Source of the DNA: Candidatus Thiodictyon syntrophicum
GTDB taxonomy: Bacteria; Pseudomonadota; Gammaproteobacteria; Chromatiales; Chromatiaceae
Length of the DNA: 64,000 nt
NCBI RefSeq assembly: GCF_002813775.1
Contig: NZ_CP020370.1
Location: 434,001-498,000, forward strand
Direction: 5' to 3'
The notes under the pieces are model-generated. The model was not told the DNA's origin. It worked only from the letters and a program-made list of their open reading frames with translations, and searched no databases. Position numbers and translations under genes: made by a program. This document shows, in pieces, positions 1 through 7,607 of the stretch (position 1 is the stretch's first letter; each line of letters opens with the position of its first letter).

Positions 1-322
1 GGCAGGGGACGTATTGAATCAGGTGGCCGTCGCGCCGGATCAGGAGGTGGGTGGAAACGGGGCCGGCGGCCGCGGCGATGGCGAACCAGGGGTGGGCCGC
101 GGGGTCGAGGCGGCCGAGAAAGAGGTCGTCGATGGCGCCGCCCCCGAACTCGCCCGGCGGCAGGCTGATGTTGTGGATGACCAGCAAGTCGATAGGGGCG
201 CCGTCCGGGCGGTCGTCGCAATGCGGCGAGGGGCGGCGGGCGGCGCCCGCGAGCCAGCCGGCGGGATCGATGGCCATGGCCGGGCGGTTGGCCGACGGGT
301 CAGGGGGGCAATGCGGATTCAT
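1..322 (-). CDS. ampD: 1,6-anhydro-N-acetylmuramyl-L-alanine amidase AmpD (5' part, runs off the left edge)
   Basis: The minus strand from the ATG at 322 reads MNPHCPPDPSANRPAM and continues open to the window edge, giving about 107 residues. The frame contains the AmpD segments LLVIHNISLPPGEFGG (its His is the first zinc ligand in the family), DLFLGRLDP and HLLIRRDGHLIQYVP. AmpD is a cytosolic zinc amidase that cleaves the peptide from anhydro-muropeptides during cell-wall recycling. The C-terminal half, with the remaining zinc ligands, lies outside the window. Two other frames are open on the plus strand here but resemble nothing. Identification is by family motifs and is firm; only the start codon is slightly uncertain. 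Confidence 0.88.
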   Translation of the reverse strand, partial: MNPHCPPDPSANRPAMAIDPAGWLAGAARRPSPHCDDRPDGAPIDLLVIHNISLPPGEFGGGAIDDLFLGRLDPAAHPWFAIAAAAGPVSTHLLIRRDGHLIQYVPC

Positions 323-361
323 GTCGGGCCTGCTATCTCATTCATCCCAGGAAGAGCAGTC

Positions 362-503
362 ATCCACAGATGAACACAGATGAACACAGATTATTCATTG
401 GTTACGTTTGGTCGGAGGCTCACCTTGCGATCGATTGTGACAGTAGCGATAAGCGCATGACGATTCGAGCAAAATCTGTGTTCATCTGTGTTCATCTGTG
501 GAT
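362..503. repeat. Inverted pair of 10-bp tandem repeats
   Basis: Two perfect 31-base arms at 362-392 and 473-503 are reverse complements of each other. Each is built from the unit TGAACACAGA and closed by ATCCACAGA. They enclose about 80 bases with no coding potential, between the start of ampD and the end of the CBS gene. The transcript could fold into one long hairpin. I recall similar arms as dispersed repeats in other environmental bacteria; the function is unknown. Confidence 0.85.
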
Positions 504-553
504 TTCAGATTCATCGCTTTGAGTTGCGTTGCGGACCAACCTGCGGCGCGGAC

Positions 554-961
554 TCAGAGATAAGGCAACATCCCCTTGATGACCAGATCGGTCATGCTGA
601 CGATGCCCACCACCTCGCCGTCCTCCACGACCGGGGCGCGGGTGAGGAGGAAGCGGGTGAAGAGTCGGGCACAGTAGCGGATGTCCATGTCCGGGGACAC
701 CGAGATGACCGGTTTGGCCATGATCTCATAGACATTGACGCGCTCCGGCGCCCGGTCGGGGGCCAGCACATGGCGGGCGATATCGGAGATCAGCACCATG
801 CCGATCTCATCGTCCGCGTCACGCCGTTTGACGATGAGGGTCTTGTTCTCCACATGACGCATGGTCTCCAGGGCGGTGGCCACGGTCGCCATGCCGTCCA
901 CCAGGTCGAACTTGGTCTTCATCACGTCGCGCACGCGCACCAGGGGTTTGTCTCGCTGCAT
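554..961 (-). CDS. Tandem CBS-domain protein
   Basis: This 135-residue protein is essentially one CBS pair. The first domain runs from about residue 8 (VRVRDVMKTKFDLVDG) to 70 and the second from about 78 (VYEIMAKPVISVSPD) to 133 (GIVSMTDLVIKGM). CBS pairs bind adenosine nucleotides and usually regulate a partner protein. There is no signal peptide or membrane segment. It starts 2 bases after the stop of the P-II-like gene and is the last gene of the unit DUF1538-A, DUF1538-B, P-II, CBS. Its place suggests it senses nucleotide or energy state for the DUF1538 membrane proteins; that role is inference. Confidence 0.85.
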   Translation of the reverse strand: MQRDKPLVRVRDVMKTKFDLVDGMATVATALETMRHVENKTLIVKRRDADDEIGMVLISDIARHVLAPDRAPERVNVYEIMAKPVISVSPDMDIRYCARLFTRFLLTRAPVVEDGEVVGIVSMTDLVIKGMLPYL

Positions 962-963
962 GG

Positions 964-1314
964 TCAGATCTCCTGCTCCACGACCTCGGAGAGCTTGCGG
1001 ATCTGGTGGCTGATGCCGACCGCGTCCTCCACGTCGATCTGTATGGCGATGCCGGTGCCCGGCCGCTCTTCAAAACGACCGACGCGCGCAATGGTCTCCA
1101 GGATGGTGCGGCACAGGTGCTCCTCCACCAGCATCAGGATCATGTCCCGCTGGGCCTCGAGCGCCAGGCCGAAAAAGGTGCGGGTCTTCTCGGCGCCCTC
1201 ACCGCGCGCCTGGCTGATGACCGTGGAGCCGGTGGCGCCGGCCTCTCGGGCGGCCTTGAGTACGGACTCGGTGTCGCTGCTTTCGATGAACACGATGATG
1301 AGCTTGAAGTGCAT
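964..1314 (-). CDS. P-II-like nitrogen-regulator-family protein
   Basis: This 116-residue protein has the P-II pattern: a first beta strand MHFKLIIVFIESSDTESVLKAAREAGATGSTVISQ, a central variable loop, and a late RPGTGIAIQIDVEDAVGI segment where P-II proteins have their nucleotide-binding B/C-loop region. The uridylylated T-loop tyrosine of GlnB/GlnK is not recognisable, so it is a divergent member and not GlnB. P-II proteins are trimers that bind ATP/ADP and often dock on membrane transporters. It lies between the DUF1538 pair and the CBS gene, which fits a transporter-regulating role (inference). The spacer to the DUF1538 pair is filled by a palindromic repeat. Confidence 0.75.
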   Translation of the reverse strand: MHFKLIIVFIESSDTESVLKAAREAGATGSTVISQARGEGAEKTRTFFGLALEAQRDMILMLVEEHLCRTILETIARVGRFEERPGTGIAIQIDVEDAVGISHQIRKLSEVVEQEI

Positions 1315-1390
1315 CGCGCTAGTCTCCGTGGGTTAGGAACGGTTCGCTGATAGCTAAATGAGCTTATTAGAGAATGCTCTTAGCGCCGTG

Positions 1391-1512
1391 GTCGTGATCG
1401 TTGTCGTTGTCGTTGTCGTAATCGAGGTTATCGTCGTGCCTCGGATTCTCTCGCGCCCGAAATTGCATCGCCTCTCCGAATACGATTACGACAACGACAA
1501 CGACAACGACAA
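1391..1512. repeat. Inverted hexanucleotide-repeat element, copy 1
   Basis: The left arm is a run of GTTGTC hexamers ending in GTAATCG; the right arm is its inverse, ATTACG followed by ACAACG hexamers. The enclosed core reads GGTTATCGTC, then CGGATTCTC, then TTGCATCGC. The same core and arms recur at 7356-7469 and, inverted, at 24888-25022. A further conserved flank, TTCTTGACTCGTT, follows at about 1535. The element lies directly 3' of the DUF1538-B gene. It has no ORF of note. It could be a non-autonomous mobile repeat or an RNA hairpin. Confidence 0.85.
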
Positions 1513-1550
1513 GGATTGGGTTTATGTTTAGCTCGTTCTTGACTCGTTGC

Positions 1551-2351
1551 TCAGGCGCGGGCGCGCCGGGTATACCATTCAGTCAACTGGGCATAGCCCA
1601 TGACCGTCATGATCGGGAACAGGCTGGCGAAGGCGATGAGCCCGAAGCCGTCGAAGACGGGATTGCGTCCGGGAATCTGACTCGACAGCCCCAGGCCCAG
1701 GGCGGTGACCAGGGGGACCGTGACCGTGGAGGTGGTGACGCCCCCGGAATCGTAGGCCAGGGCGACGATGGCCCGCGGGGCGAACCAGGTCTGGATCAGG
1801 ACCAGCAGATAGCCCGGGATGATGTAGTAATGCAGGGGGGTGCCGGTGATGATGCGAAAGGAGCCGAGCGACACGCCCACGGCCACGCCGATGGCCACCG
1901 TGAGCCGCAGGCCCCAGGTGCCGATGGAGCCGCCCGCGACCTGGTTGGCCTTCAGCGCGACGGCGATCAGGGCGGGCTCCGCCACCGTGGTGGTAAAGCC
2001 GATCGTAAAGGCGAAGCAATAGACCCAGCCATAGGACCGCCAGTCCTGCAGCGCCGCGGTGTCCGTGGGCGCGAGGCCGAGAAACGCGGGAGCCGTGAGT
2101 TGGCTGGCCATCATGTCACCCAGGGGGAAGAGCGCCCGCTCCAGCCCCTCCATGAAGAAGGCGAGCCCTACCACCACCAGCACGAAACCGAACACCACGC
2201 GCCCCACCTGAGGGATGGGCCGACGCAGCACCAGGACCTGGAAGCCCACCAGCACGCCGATGATCGGCAGGACGTTACCCGCGGTGTCGAGCAGCATCTG
2301 CCCGAGTGAGAGCGCCAGCGAGAGCATGGTCGAAGGACCTGATGCCGTCAT
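1551..2351 (-). CDS. DUF1538 integral membrane protein, second subunit (UmpB-like)
   Basis: This 266-residue protein is very hydrophobic, with about seven or eight membrane segments. It carries the DUF1538 hallmarks FTTTVAEPALIAVA and AYDSGGVTTSTVTVPLV, which also occur in the neighbouring gene. I chose the start at 2351 because its ATG overlaps the upstream stop (ATGA); the frame stays open further upstream but inside the neighbour. From memory, a paired DUF1538 system (UmpAB) from a Halomonas species was reported to act as a two-component Na+(Li+,K+)/H+ antiporter. Transport activity here is inferred from that family only. The pair is a divergent duplication and probably heterodimeric. Confidence 0.82.
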   Translation of the reverse strand: MTASGPSTMLSLALSLGQMLLDTAGNVLPIIGVLVGFQVLVLRRPIPQVGRVVFGFVLVVVGLAFFMEGLERALFPLGDMMASQLTAPAFLGLAPTDTAALQDWRSYGWVYCFAFTIGFTTTVAEPALIAVALKANQVAGGSIGTWGLRLTVAIGVAVGVSLGSFRIITGTPLHYYIIPGYLLVLIQTWFAPRAIVALAYDSGGVTTSTVTVPLVTALGLGLSSQIPGRNPVFDGFGLIAFASLFPIMTVMGYAQLTEWYTRRARA

Positions 2352-3082
2352 CGCAGCATCCCGTAGCCCAGGACGAAGATGATTGGCGTCAGTGCCGCGA
2401 AGGCGATCAGCCCGAAGCCGTCGGTCAGGGCATTGCGGCCCTCGATACTGGAGGCCAGCCCCACACCCAGGGCGGCGACCAGGGGTACCGTGATGGTGGA
2501 GGTGGTGACCCCGCCCGAGTCGTAGGCGATGCCGATGATCTCCGGCGGGGCCAGGGCGGTCATGCCGACCACGCCGATATAGGCGCCGATGATCAGGTAC
2601 TGCACCGGCCACCCGCGCAGGATCCGCAGCACCCCGATGACCAGGGCGCAGCCCACGGACAGTGCGATGGTGTAACGCAGGCCGCGCGCATAGTCGGCTT
2701 GGGTCGCGGGGGAGGGTTCGATCAGGTTCCCCGCGGCGGCCACTGCGGCCGCCTTCTGCGCCACTGCCATCAGGGCGGGCTCCGCCATGGTGGCGCTGAA
2801 CCCCAGGGCGAAGACAAAGAGGAAGAGCCACATCAGGCTGCCTTTGCGGGCGAAGTCCCAGGCCATGGTTTCACCCAGCGGGAACAGCCCGAGCTTGAGC
2901 CCCTGCACGAACAGGCTCAGACCCAGCACCACCAGGGCGGTACCCCACAGGAGGTCGCCCGGATCGGGGAGCGGCTGCCCCAGGACGACCACCTGAAACA
3001 GGCCGATCACGCCGAGAATCGGCGCCAGATCGCGCAGGCTCTCCGCCAGGGAACGCAAAAATTGGACCAGCAGACCTTTCAT
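2348..3082 (-). CDS. DUF1538 integral membrane protein, first subunit (UmpA-like)
   Basis: This 244-residue multi-spanning membrane protein is paralogous to the next gene. It has the same motifs, FSATMAEPALMAVAQ near residue 95 and AYDSGGVTTSTITVPLV near residue 190, and the same ending, DGFGLIAFAALTPIIFVLGYG. An extra Ala-rich stretch sits near residues 105-120. It heads the minus-strand unit and its stop overlaps the next start by four bases, so the two are translationally coupled and likely form one complex in the inner membrane. The 262 bases upstream (3083-3344) separate it from the divergent DUF1631 gene and show nothing I recognise. Confidence 0.82.
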   Translation of the reverse strand: MKGLLVQFLRSLAESLRDLAPILGVIGLFQVVVLGQPLPDPGDLLWGTALVVLGLSLFVQGLKLGLFPLGETMAWDFARKGSLMWLFLFVFALGFSATMAEPALMAVAQKAAAVAAAGNLIEPSPATQADYARGLRYTIALSVGCALVIGVLRILRGWPVQYLIIGAYIGVVGMTALAPPEIIGIAYDSGGVTTSTITVPLVAALGVGLASSIEGRNALTDGFGLIAFAALTPIIFVLGYGMLR

Positions 3083-3344
3083 CGTCGCTGCATCTCGGGG
3101 GCGGCTTTACGTAACTTAACGGCGTCCGATTGTGACCAAGTCTGGCCCGAAGCCGCTTTCAGTGCCATGCTAACCCAAGGATGCCCGGGGCGTCGCGCCC
3201 GATCGCCGCCAGGGTCAAGGTGCGCCTGGTCAGCGGGCCCGGCCGGCAGGGCGCGGGCCCGGGCGACGGCGACCCACGGCCTCCCGGGGCCGTCCAGGAC
3301 GCAGGCACAAAAACTGCTTCCCTTTAGCAACGAAGAGCCTAACC

Positions 3345-5573
3345 ATGGAGGGTGATCGCGACCGAGGACCCCAGTACGCCGTTCCGGTTGAAGTCCCCAC
3401 GAAACCAATGACGACCAGCTTAAAACAGTGCCCGCCCCGCGGACGTGGTGCCTTCCCTTCACCGCTCGCCGGCCACTATATTGCCGGGTGCAGTCAGGTC
3501 TTGGGCGGCGTCCTGCCCCCCTTGTTGGCGGTGTTGTTCATCCGGCTCGACGATGCCCTCTATGACCTTGCCGACAAGGCCACGAACAGCCGGCCCTACC
3601 CCGTCTATTTCGAGGCGATGCGGATCATCCGCAAACAAAGCCAGGCCATCCAGGCGAGCTTCCTGCGCCTGCTGCGCCAGACCGCGGACAGCGCCGCGGC
3701 GGGCCTGCTCGAATGTGATCTGCTGTGCGATGCGGACTCCGAGACGCTGAGCCAGGACCTGTCGCTGTCGCAGGACGCAGACCTGGAAGAGACCCTGGCG
3801 GTCAACAACCTGGTTTCCAAGGCCGAGTCCAGATACTGCGCCGTGCTCCTGGAAGTCAACGTCTTTCTGGCGCGTCTGCTCGACCGCGAGCAGCTCGACA
3901 TGCGGTCCAACCCGTTCGGACCCTTCGCGGTCTGCGAGGCGTTTCGCGGCGCACTCAAGGTCGCCCGCCAATTGGAACCTCAGATAAAGCTTGTTATCTA
4001 CAAGTGTTTCGACAAACAGGTCATGGACCACCTGGGGGACTTTTATCGCAACTGTCTGGACGCGGCGCTGGCGGCGGGACACGTCCCCGCCGACGCAGCC
4101 GCGGCGGGTGCCGCGGCTCGCCTGGCGCCCGCCACGGACCAAGGCGAGCCCGGGGCCTTCCGCATCCTGCAGGATTCGGACGGGGTCATCGTCCTGGACC
4201 CGGAGTCGGTCGAGGACACCACGGCGGTCGCGTTCGAGACCCTCCAAGGCCTCTTGGAGCGCCGCCGCTCCCCGGCGGGTGCCCCGGCGGCCGCGCCGCT
4301 GGTGCTCCCGACCCGCGAGTTGCAGGCCCTGTTGACGCAACTGGGCGCCGCGGTCCTGGCCGCTGGGAATAGCGCCGGGTTGCAGGTGCGCCAACGCCTG
4401 CGCAGCGCGCTGGAGTCGCCGGGCGCGCGACCGCGCAGCCTGGAGCCCAATGACCAGGACACCCTGGACCTGGTCTTCATGTTTTTTGAACAACTGTTCG
4501 AGGGCAATGCCCTGCCCGAGCCGATCAAGGTCCTGCTCGGGCCGGTGCAGTTCCCCATCGCCAAACTCGCATTGCTTGATAAGAGTTTTTTTTCCCGGCA
4601 CGAGCACCCGGCCCGGCAACTGCTCAACCATATCGGCGAGTCCGCGGCGGGCTGGAGTGAGGCCGATGGCCGTGGCCCGGAGACCCTCTTCGGGATGATC
4701 GAACGGGTCGTCGAGCGCCTGATCCTCGACTTCGACGGTGATTGCCGGCTGTTCGCCCAGATGGACCGGTTCTTCGTCGCCTACATCGCCCACGACCAGG
4801 CGCGCACCCGGGAGGCCGAGGCGCGGGTGCTGGCCGGGGTCAGACCCGCCGCCGAGGGGACGGCACAGCAGGCCGTGGCGGCGGCACTGGAGGCCGCCCT
4901 GATCCGCTATGCCCAGGTCCCGACGGTGGTCGAGTCCATCCTGCGCCAGGGCTGGCAACCGGTCATGCTCGCCACCTACCAGGGCGGTGGGGCCGACAGC
5001 CCCGACTGGCGCGCGGTCCTGGACCTGGTCGACCGGCTCCTGTGGAGTGTGCAACCAAAGACTCACTCCGAGGAGCGTCGGCAGCTCCTGCGCCGAATCC
5101 CGGAGATCCTGCGCGCGCTGCGCTCGCGGCTCACCGCCAGCGGCTGCGACCAGCGCCAATTGGCACGCTGGTTCAGGGATCTGCAAACCCTGCACTTGGC
5201 CGTCCTGCAGGGTGATACGCACACGGGGTTCGCGCCGACGCGTCCGGCCCGGCCGTCTCTCGTCCCCGCGGTGGCCGCGGTGCCCGCGTCGGGCGACGCA
5301 CCCGTACGGCCGGCGGCACCCGCCGTTACCCTGGGAGGCTGGATCGAACTGACCCGGGACGATGCGACCCGAGTCCGGCTCAAGCTCGTCTGGCGCAGCC
5401 CGGACGGGGCGCGCCTGCTGTTCGTCGATCGGGCCGGCCAGCCCGGTGCGGAGTTCTCCGGCCCGGAACTGGCAGGGCTGATCATGCGTCGGCGGGTGAT
5501 CCTGCTCGGTCGCGATCATGACCAGTTGGCAGACTGCGCCATGCGCTCAGTGATGGGGCGGCTGGCTTCTTAG
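3345..5573 (+). CDS. DUF1631 family protein
   Basis: This protein of about 742 residues matches the DUF1631 pattern: an early helical block (VLPPLLAVLFIRLDDALYDL, then YFEAMRIIRKQ), a central helical body with NPFGPFAVCEAFRGAL and FDGDCRLFAQMDRFF, and a C-terminal beta-rich module GGWIELTRDDATRVRLKLVW ending near LLGRDHDQLADCAMRSVMGRL. The function of the family is not established. The start could instead be the ATG at codon 22 (3408); neither has a clear ribosome site. A proline/alanine-rich linker near residues 630-660 separates body and tail. The gene is followed by nadC, which has its own ribosome site. Long open frames on the opposite strand are high-GC shadows. Confidence 0.8.
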   Translation: MEGDRDRGPQYAVPVEVPTKPMTTSLKQCPPRGRGAFPSPLAGHYIAGCSQVLGGVLPPLLAVLFIRLDDALYDLADKATNSRPYPVYFEAMRIIRKQSQAIQASFLRLLRQTADSAAAGLLECDLLCDADSETLSQDLSLSQDADLEETLAVNNLVSKAESRYCAVLLEVNVFLARLLDREQLDMRSNPFGPFAVCEAFRGALKVARQLEPQIKLVIYKCFDKQVMDHLGDFYRNCLDAALAAGHVPADAAAAGAAARLAPATDQGEPGAFRILQDSDGVIVLDPESVEDTTAVAFETLQGLLERRRSPAGAPAAAPLVLPTRELQALLTQLGAAVLAAGNSAGLQVRQRLRSALESPGARPRSLEPNDQDTLDLVFMFFEQLFEGNALPEPIKVLLGPVQFPIAKLALLDKSFFSRHEHPARQLLNHIGESAAGWSEADGRGPETLFGMIERVVERLILDFDGDCRLFAQMDRFFVAYIAHDQARTREAEARVLAGVRPAAEGTAQQAVAAALEAALIRYAQVPTVVESILRQGWQPVMLATYQGGGADSPDWRAVLDLVDRLLWSVQPKTHSEERRQLLRRIPEILRALRSRLTASGCDQRQLARWFRDLQTLHLAVLQGDTHTGFAPTRPARPSLVPAVAAVPASGDAPVRPAAPAVTLGGWIELTRDDATRVRLKLVWRSPDGARLLFVDRAGQPGAEFSGPELAGLIMRRRVILLGRDHDQLADCAMRSVMGRLAS

Positions 5574-5634
5574 CATCGTAGAGCGCAAATTCCGATACCA
5601 TTCGAGAATAACCATGAGCTTGAAGGAGATCCTG

Positions 5635-6519
5635 ATGGACACTGAAGCGGTGCCCGTGTCGGTCCCGAGCCCCTCGGTGCTGCGCGCCCAACTCCCCGCG
5701 GCGGCCCTGATCGAATCCCAGGTCCGCGCCGCGCTGGCGGAGGACTTGGGCAGCGGTGACCTTACGGCCGCCCTGCTGCCGGCCGAGCAGCGCGCCCGGG
5801 TCGAGCTGATCACCCGGGAGTCCGCGCTCTTGTGCGGCTGCGCCTGGTTCGAGGCCGTGTTTCGGCTGCTCGGGGCCGGGGTCGCGGTGAACTGGGAGGC
5901 GCAGGACGGTGAGCCGATTCGTGCCGGTCAACGCCTGTGCGTCCTCACCGGACCCACACGCGCCCTGCTGACCGGGGAGCGCACTGCCATGAACTACCTG
6001 CAGACCCTGTCCGGGACCGCCACCACGGCCGGCCGCTACGCCGCGGCCGTCGCGGGGCTGCCGGTGCGCGTGCTGGATACCCGCAAGACCCTGCCGGGGC
6101 TGCGCATCCAGCAAAAATACGCTGTGCGGTGCGGCGGCTGCTACAACCACCGGATCGGCCTCTATGACGCCATCCTCCTCAAAGAAAATCACATCCTCGC
6201 CGCGGGCTCCATCCCCGCCGCCCTGGACGCCGCGCGCGCGGCCAACCCCGGCGTTACCATCCAGATCGAGGTCGAGGACCTGGCGGAACTGGCGCAGGCC
6301 CTGGCCGCCGGTGCACTCCTGATCCTGCTGGACAACTTCAGCCTGGATCAGCTGCGCCAGGCGGTGGCGCTCAACGCCGGCCGCGCCCGGTTGGAGGCGT
6401 CCGGCGGCGTGGATCTCAACACCGTGCGGGCCATCGCCGAAACCGGCGTGGACCGCATCTCGGTGGGCGCACTCACCAAAGACCTGACCGCCGTGGACCT
6501 CTCCATGCGCTTTGTCTGA
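5635..6519 (+). CDS. nadC: Nicotinate-nucleotide pyrophosphorylase (carboxylating)
   Basis: NadC makes nicotinate mononucleotide from quinolinate and PRPP in de novo NAD synthesis. The 294-residue protein shows the family motifs EDLGSGDLT near the start, NYLQTLSGTAT, TRKTLPGLRIQQKYAVRCGG, NHRIGLYDAILLKENH, IEVEDLAEL, LLDNF and ASGGVDLNTVRAIAETGVD. I place the start at 5635 because AAGGAG lies at 5623-5628 with a 6-base spacer; the in-frame ATG at 5614 would put that site inside the gene. AmpD, encoded about 5 kb upstream, is a frequent nadC neighbour in gammaproteobacteria, so the intervening genes may be an insertion between old neighbours. Confidence 0.96.
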   Translation: MDTEAVPVSVPSPSVLRAQLPAAALIESQVRAALAEDLGSGDLTAALLPAEQRARVELITRESALLCGCAWFEAVFRLLGAGVAVNWEAQDGEPIRAGQRLCVLTGPTRALLTGERTAMNYLQTLSGTATTAGRYAAAVAGLPVRVLDTRKTLPGLRIQQKYAVRCGGCYNHRIGLYDAILLKENHILAAGSIPAALDAARAANPGVTIQIEVEDLAELAQALAAGALLILLDNFSLDQLRQAVALNAGRARLEASGGVDLNTVRAIAETGVDRISVGALTKDLTAVDLSMRFV

Positions 6520-6755
6520 ATCCTCCCGCAAGCGCCGCCGCGTCGGCGCTGCGCGCTGTCGGCGCCGCTGCGCTCGACGCGCGGCTAGCGGGGGTCTGAC
6601 CGTTGGTAAGGCACTCTGACCCTGCGGGCGCCTCGGCCGTCCCGGCGCCCTTGCGCCGGGATATAGTCATATTGACGCGATCCACATCAGGCCCGGCCTG
6701 CGGCCGGGCGATCGCACCGCCTCGGGTCTTGAGCCCGCAACCTATGGGGTAGAGT

Positions 6756-7310
6756 GTGCAGGACCATCGGGCAGACCACAGCAGTGCGCTGCATTTCTTC
6801 ACCTCGACCCAGGTGTTGAGCGGGTATGTGCAGTGCCCGAAAGAGATGCGGCTGCTCGATCTGTTGAATGGCGGGCCCCGCCTCGGCGCGACCCGCGACC
6901 GGGCCTTCTTGGAGATCTCCCCCGCTCCGTCCGGCAACGGCGTCGCTGCACCGCAGGTCCCCAAGACCTATGTGAGCAAGCCAAGCATCCAGTTGGTTGC
7001 CGTCGATGACCCCAATCTGGCGCGGGGCGTCGGCGCGCAACCCGACATCAAGCCATACCCGTTTACGCACAAGTCGGCCGTGCGGGTGCACTTACAGTTG
7101 CAGGACTACTGCGTCGCGGGAGACCTGCACCTGGCCGCCGGCCAGAGCATCGCCGCCGTCCTCAACGAGGATGCCCAGTTCATCCCCCTGACGGACGCCA
7201 CCGTCGGTCGCGAGCATGGCCGCGGCGAGCGCCTGTTCACCTCCCGCCCGCTCGTGTTGGTGAACAAGGGGCAAATCGTCTCCTTGCGCCGGGAGTCGGC
7301 GGCGGCGTGA
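6756..7310 (+). CDS. Hypothetical protein with internal duplication
   Basis: This 184-residue protein opens with a GTG start. I do not recognise a function. The two halves look alike: the first has ALHFFTSTQVLSGYVQCP followed by MRLLDLLNG, and the second has YCVAGDLHLAAGQSIAAVLN followed by FIPLTDATV and LVLVNKGQIVSL. This strand-loop-LN pattern reminds me of the DUF6812 type of small beta domain, here present twice. There is no signal peptide or transmembrane segment. It stands alone between nadC and the repeat at 7356. The 236 bases upstream hold GC-rich dyads but no clear promoter. Confidence 0.65.
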   Translation: MQDHRADHSSALHFFTSTQVLSGYVQCPKEMRLLDLLNGGPRLGATRDRAFLEISPAPSGNGVAAPQVPKTYVSKPSIQLVAVDDPNLARGVGAQPDIKPYPFTHKSAVRVHLQLQDYCVAGDLHLAAGQSIAAVLNEDAQFIPLTDATVGREHGRGERLFTSRPLVLVNKGQIVSLRRESAAA

Positions 7311-7355
7311 TGGCGGAAATCAAGCAGTCAGGGAACAACGAATAGGAAATGCCAG

Positions 7356-7469
7356 TCGCGTCGTTGTCGTTGTCGTTGTCGAGGTTATCGTAGCGCCCCG
7401 GATTCTCACGCGCGCCAAACTGCATCGCTTCTCCGATTACGATCACGACAACGACAACGACAACGATAG
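7356..7469. repeat. Inverted hexanucleotide-repeat element, copy 2
   Basis: Arms of TCGTTG hexamers (7360-7381) and CAACGA hexamers (7446-7467) face each other around the core GAGGTTATCGTAGCGCC, CGGATTCTC and ACTGCATCGC. The core is the same as copy 1 with scattered substitutions. It lies just 3' of the unknown gene ending at 7310 and before the 3' end of prsT, so it sits between convergent genes. The left flank carries the inverse of the TTCTTGACTCGTT-like sequence seen beside the other copies. The rest of 7311-7607 shows nothing else. Confidence 0.85.
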
Positions 7470-7607
7470 TGTTGTGCGGGGGGGCAGGTCTTGCGTCTTG
7501 CCAGGCCGGAAGCAAGAAGCAAGATCCCATCCCCTACCGGGGGGCGACGCCATCACTGCCCTGCTACGGGAATGTTTGGAAACCGTCGAACCACCAACCA
7601 CCAGCCA

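Noticed and set aside
2352-2831. Longer form of the DUF1538-B protein starting at 2831
   Set aside because: The extra 160 codons overlap the upstream gene and are Arg/His/Gly-rich; the ATG at 2351 overlaps the upstream stop and begins the conserved domain.
3459-5519. Very long open frame on the minus strand opposite the DUF1631 gene
   Set aside because: It has low-complexity Arg/Gly/Gln-rich composition and no family resemblance; it is a high-GC shadow of the real gene. The same applies to 7740-10310 (+), 47327-49138 (-) and 61153-62694 (-).
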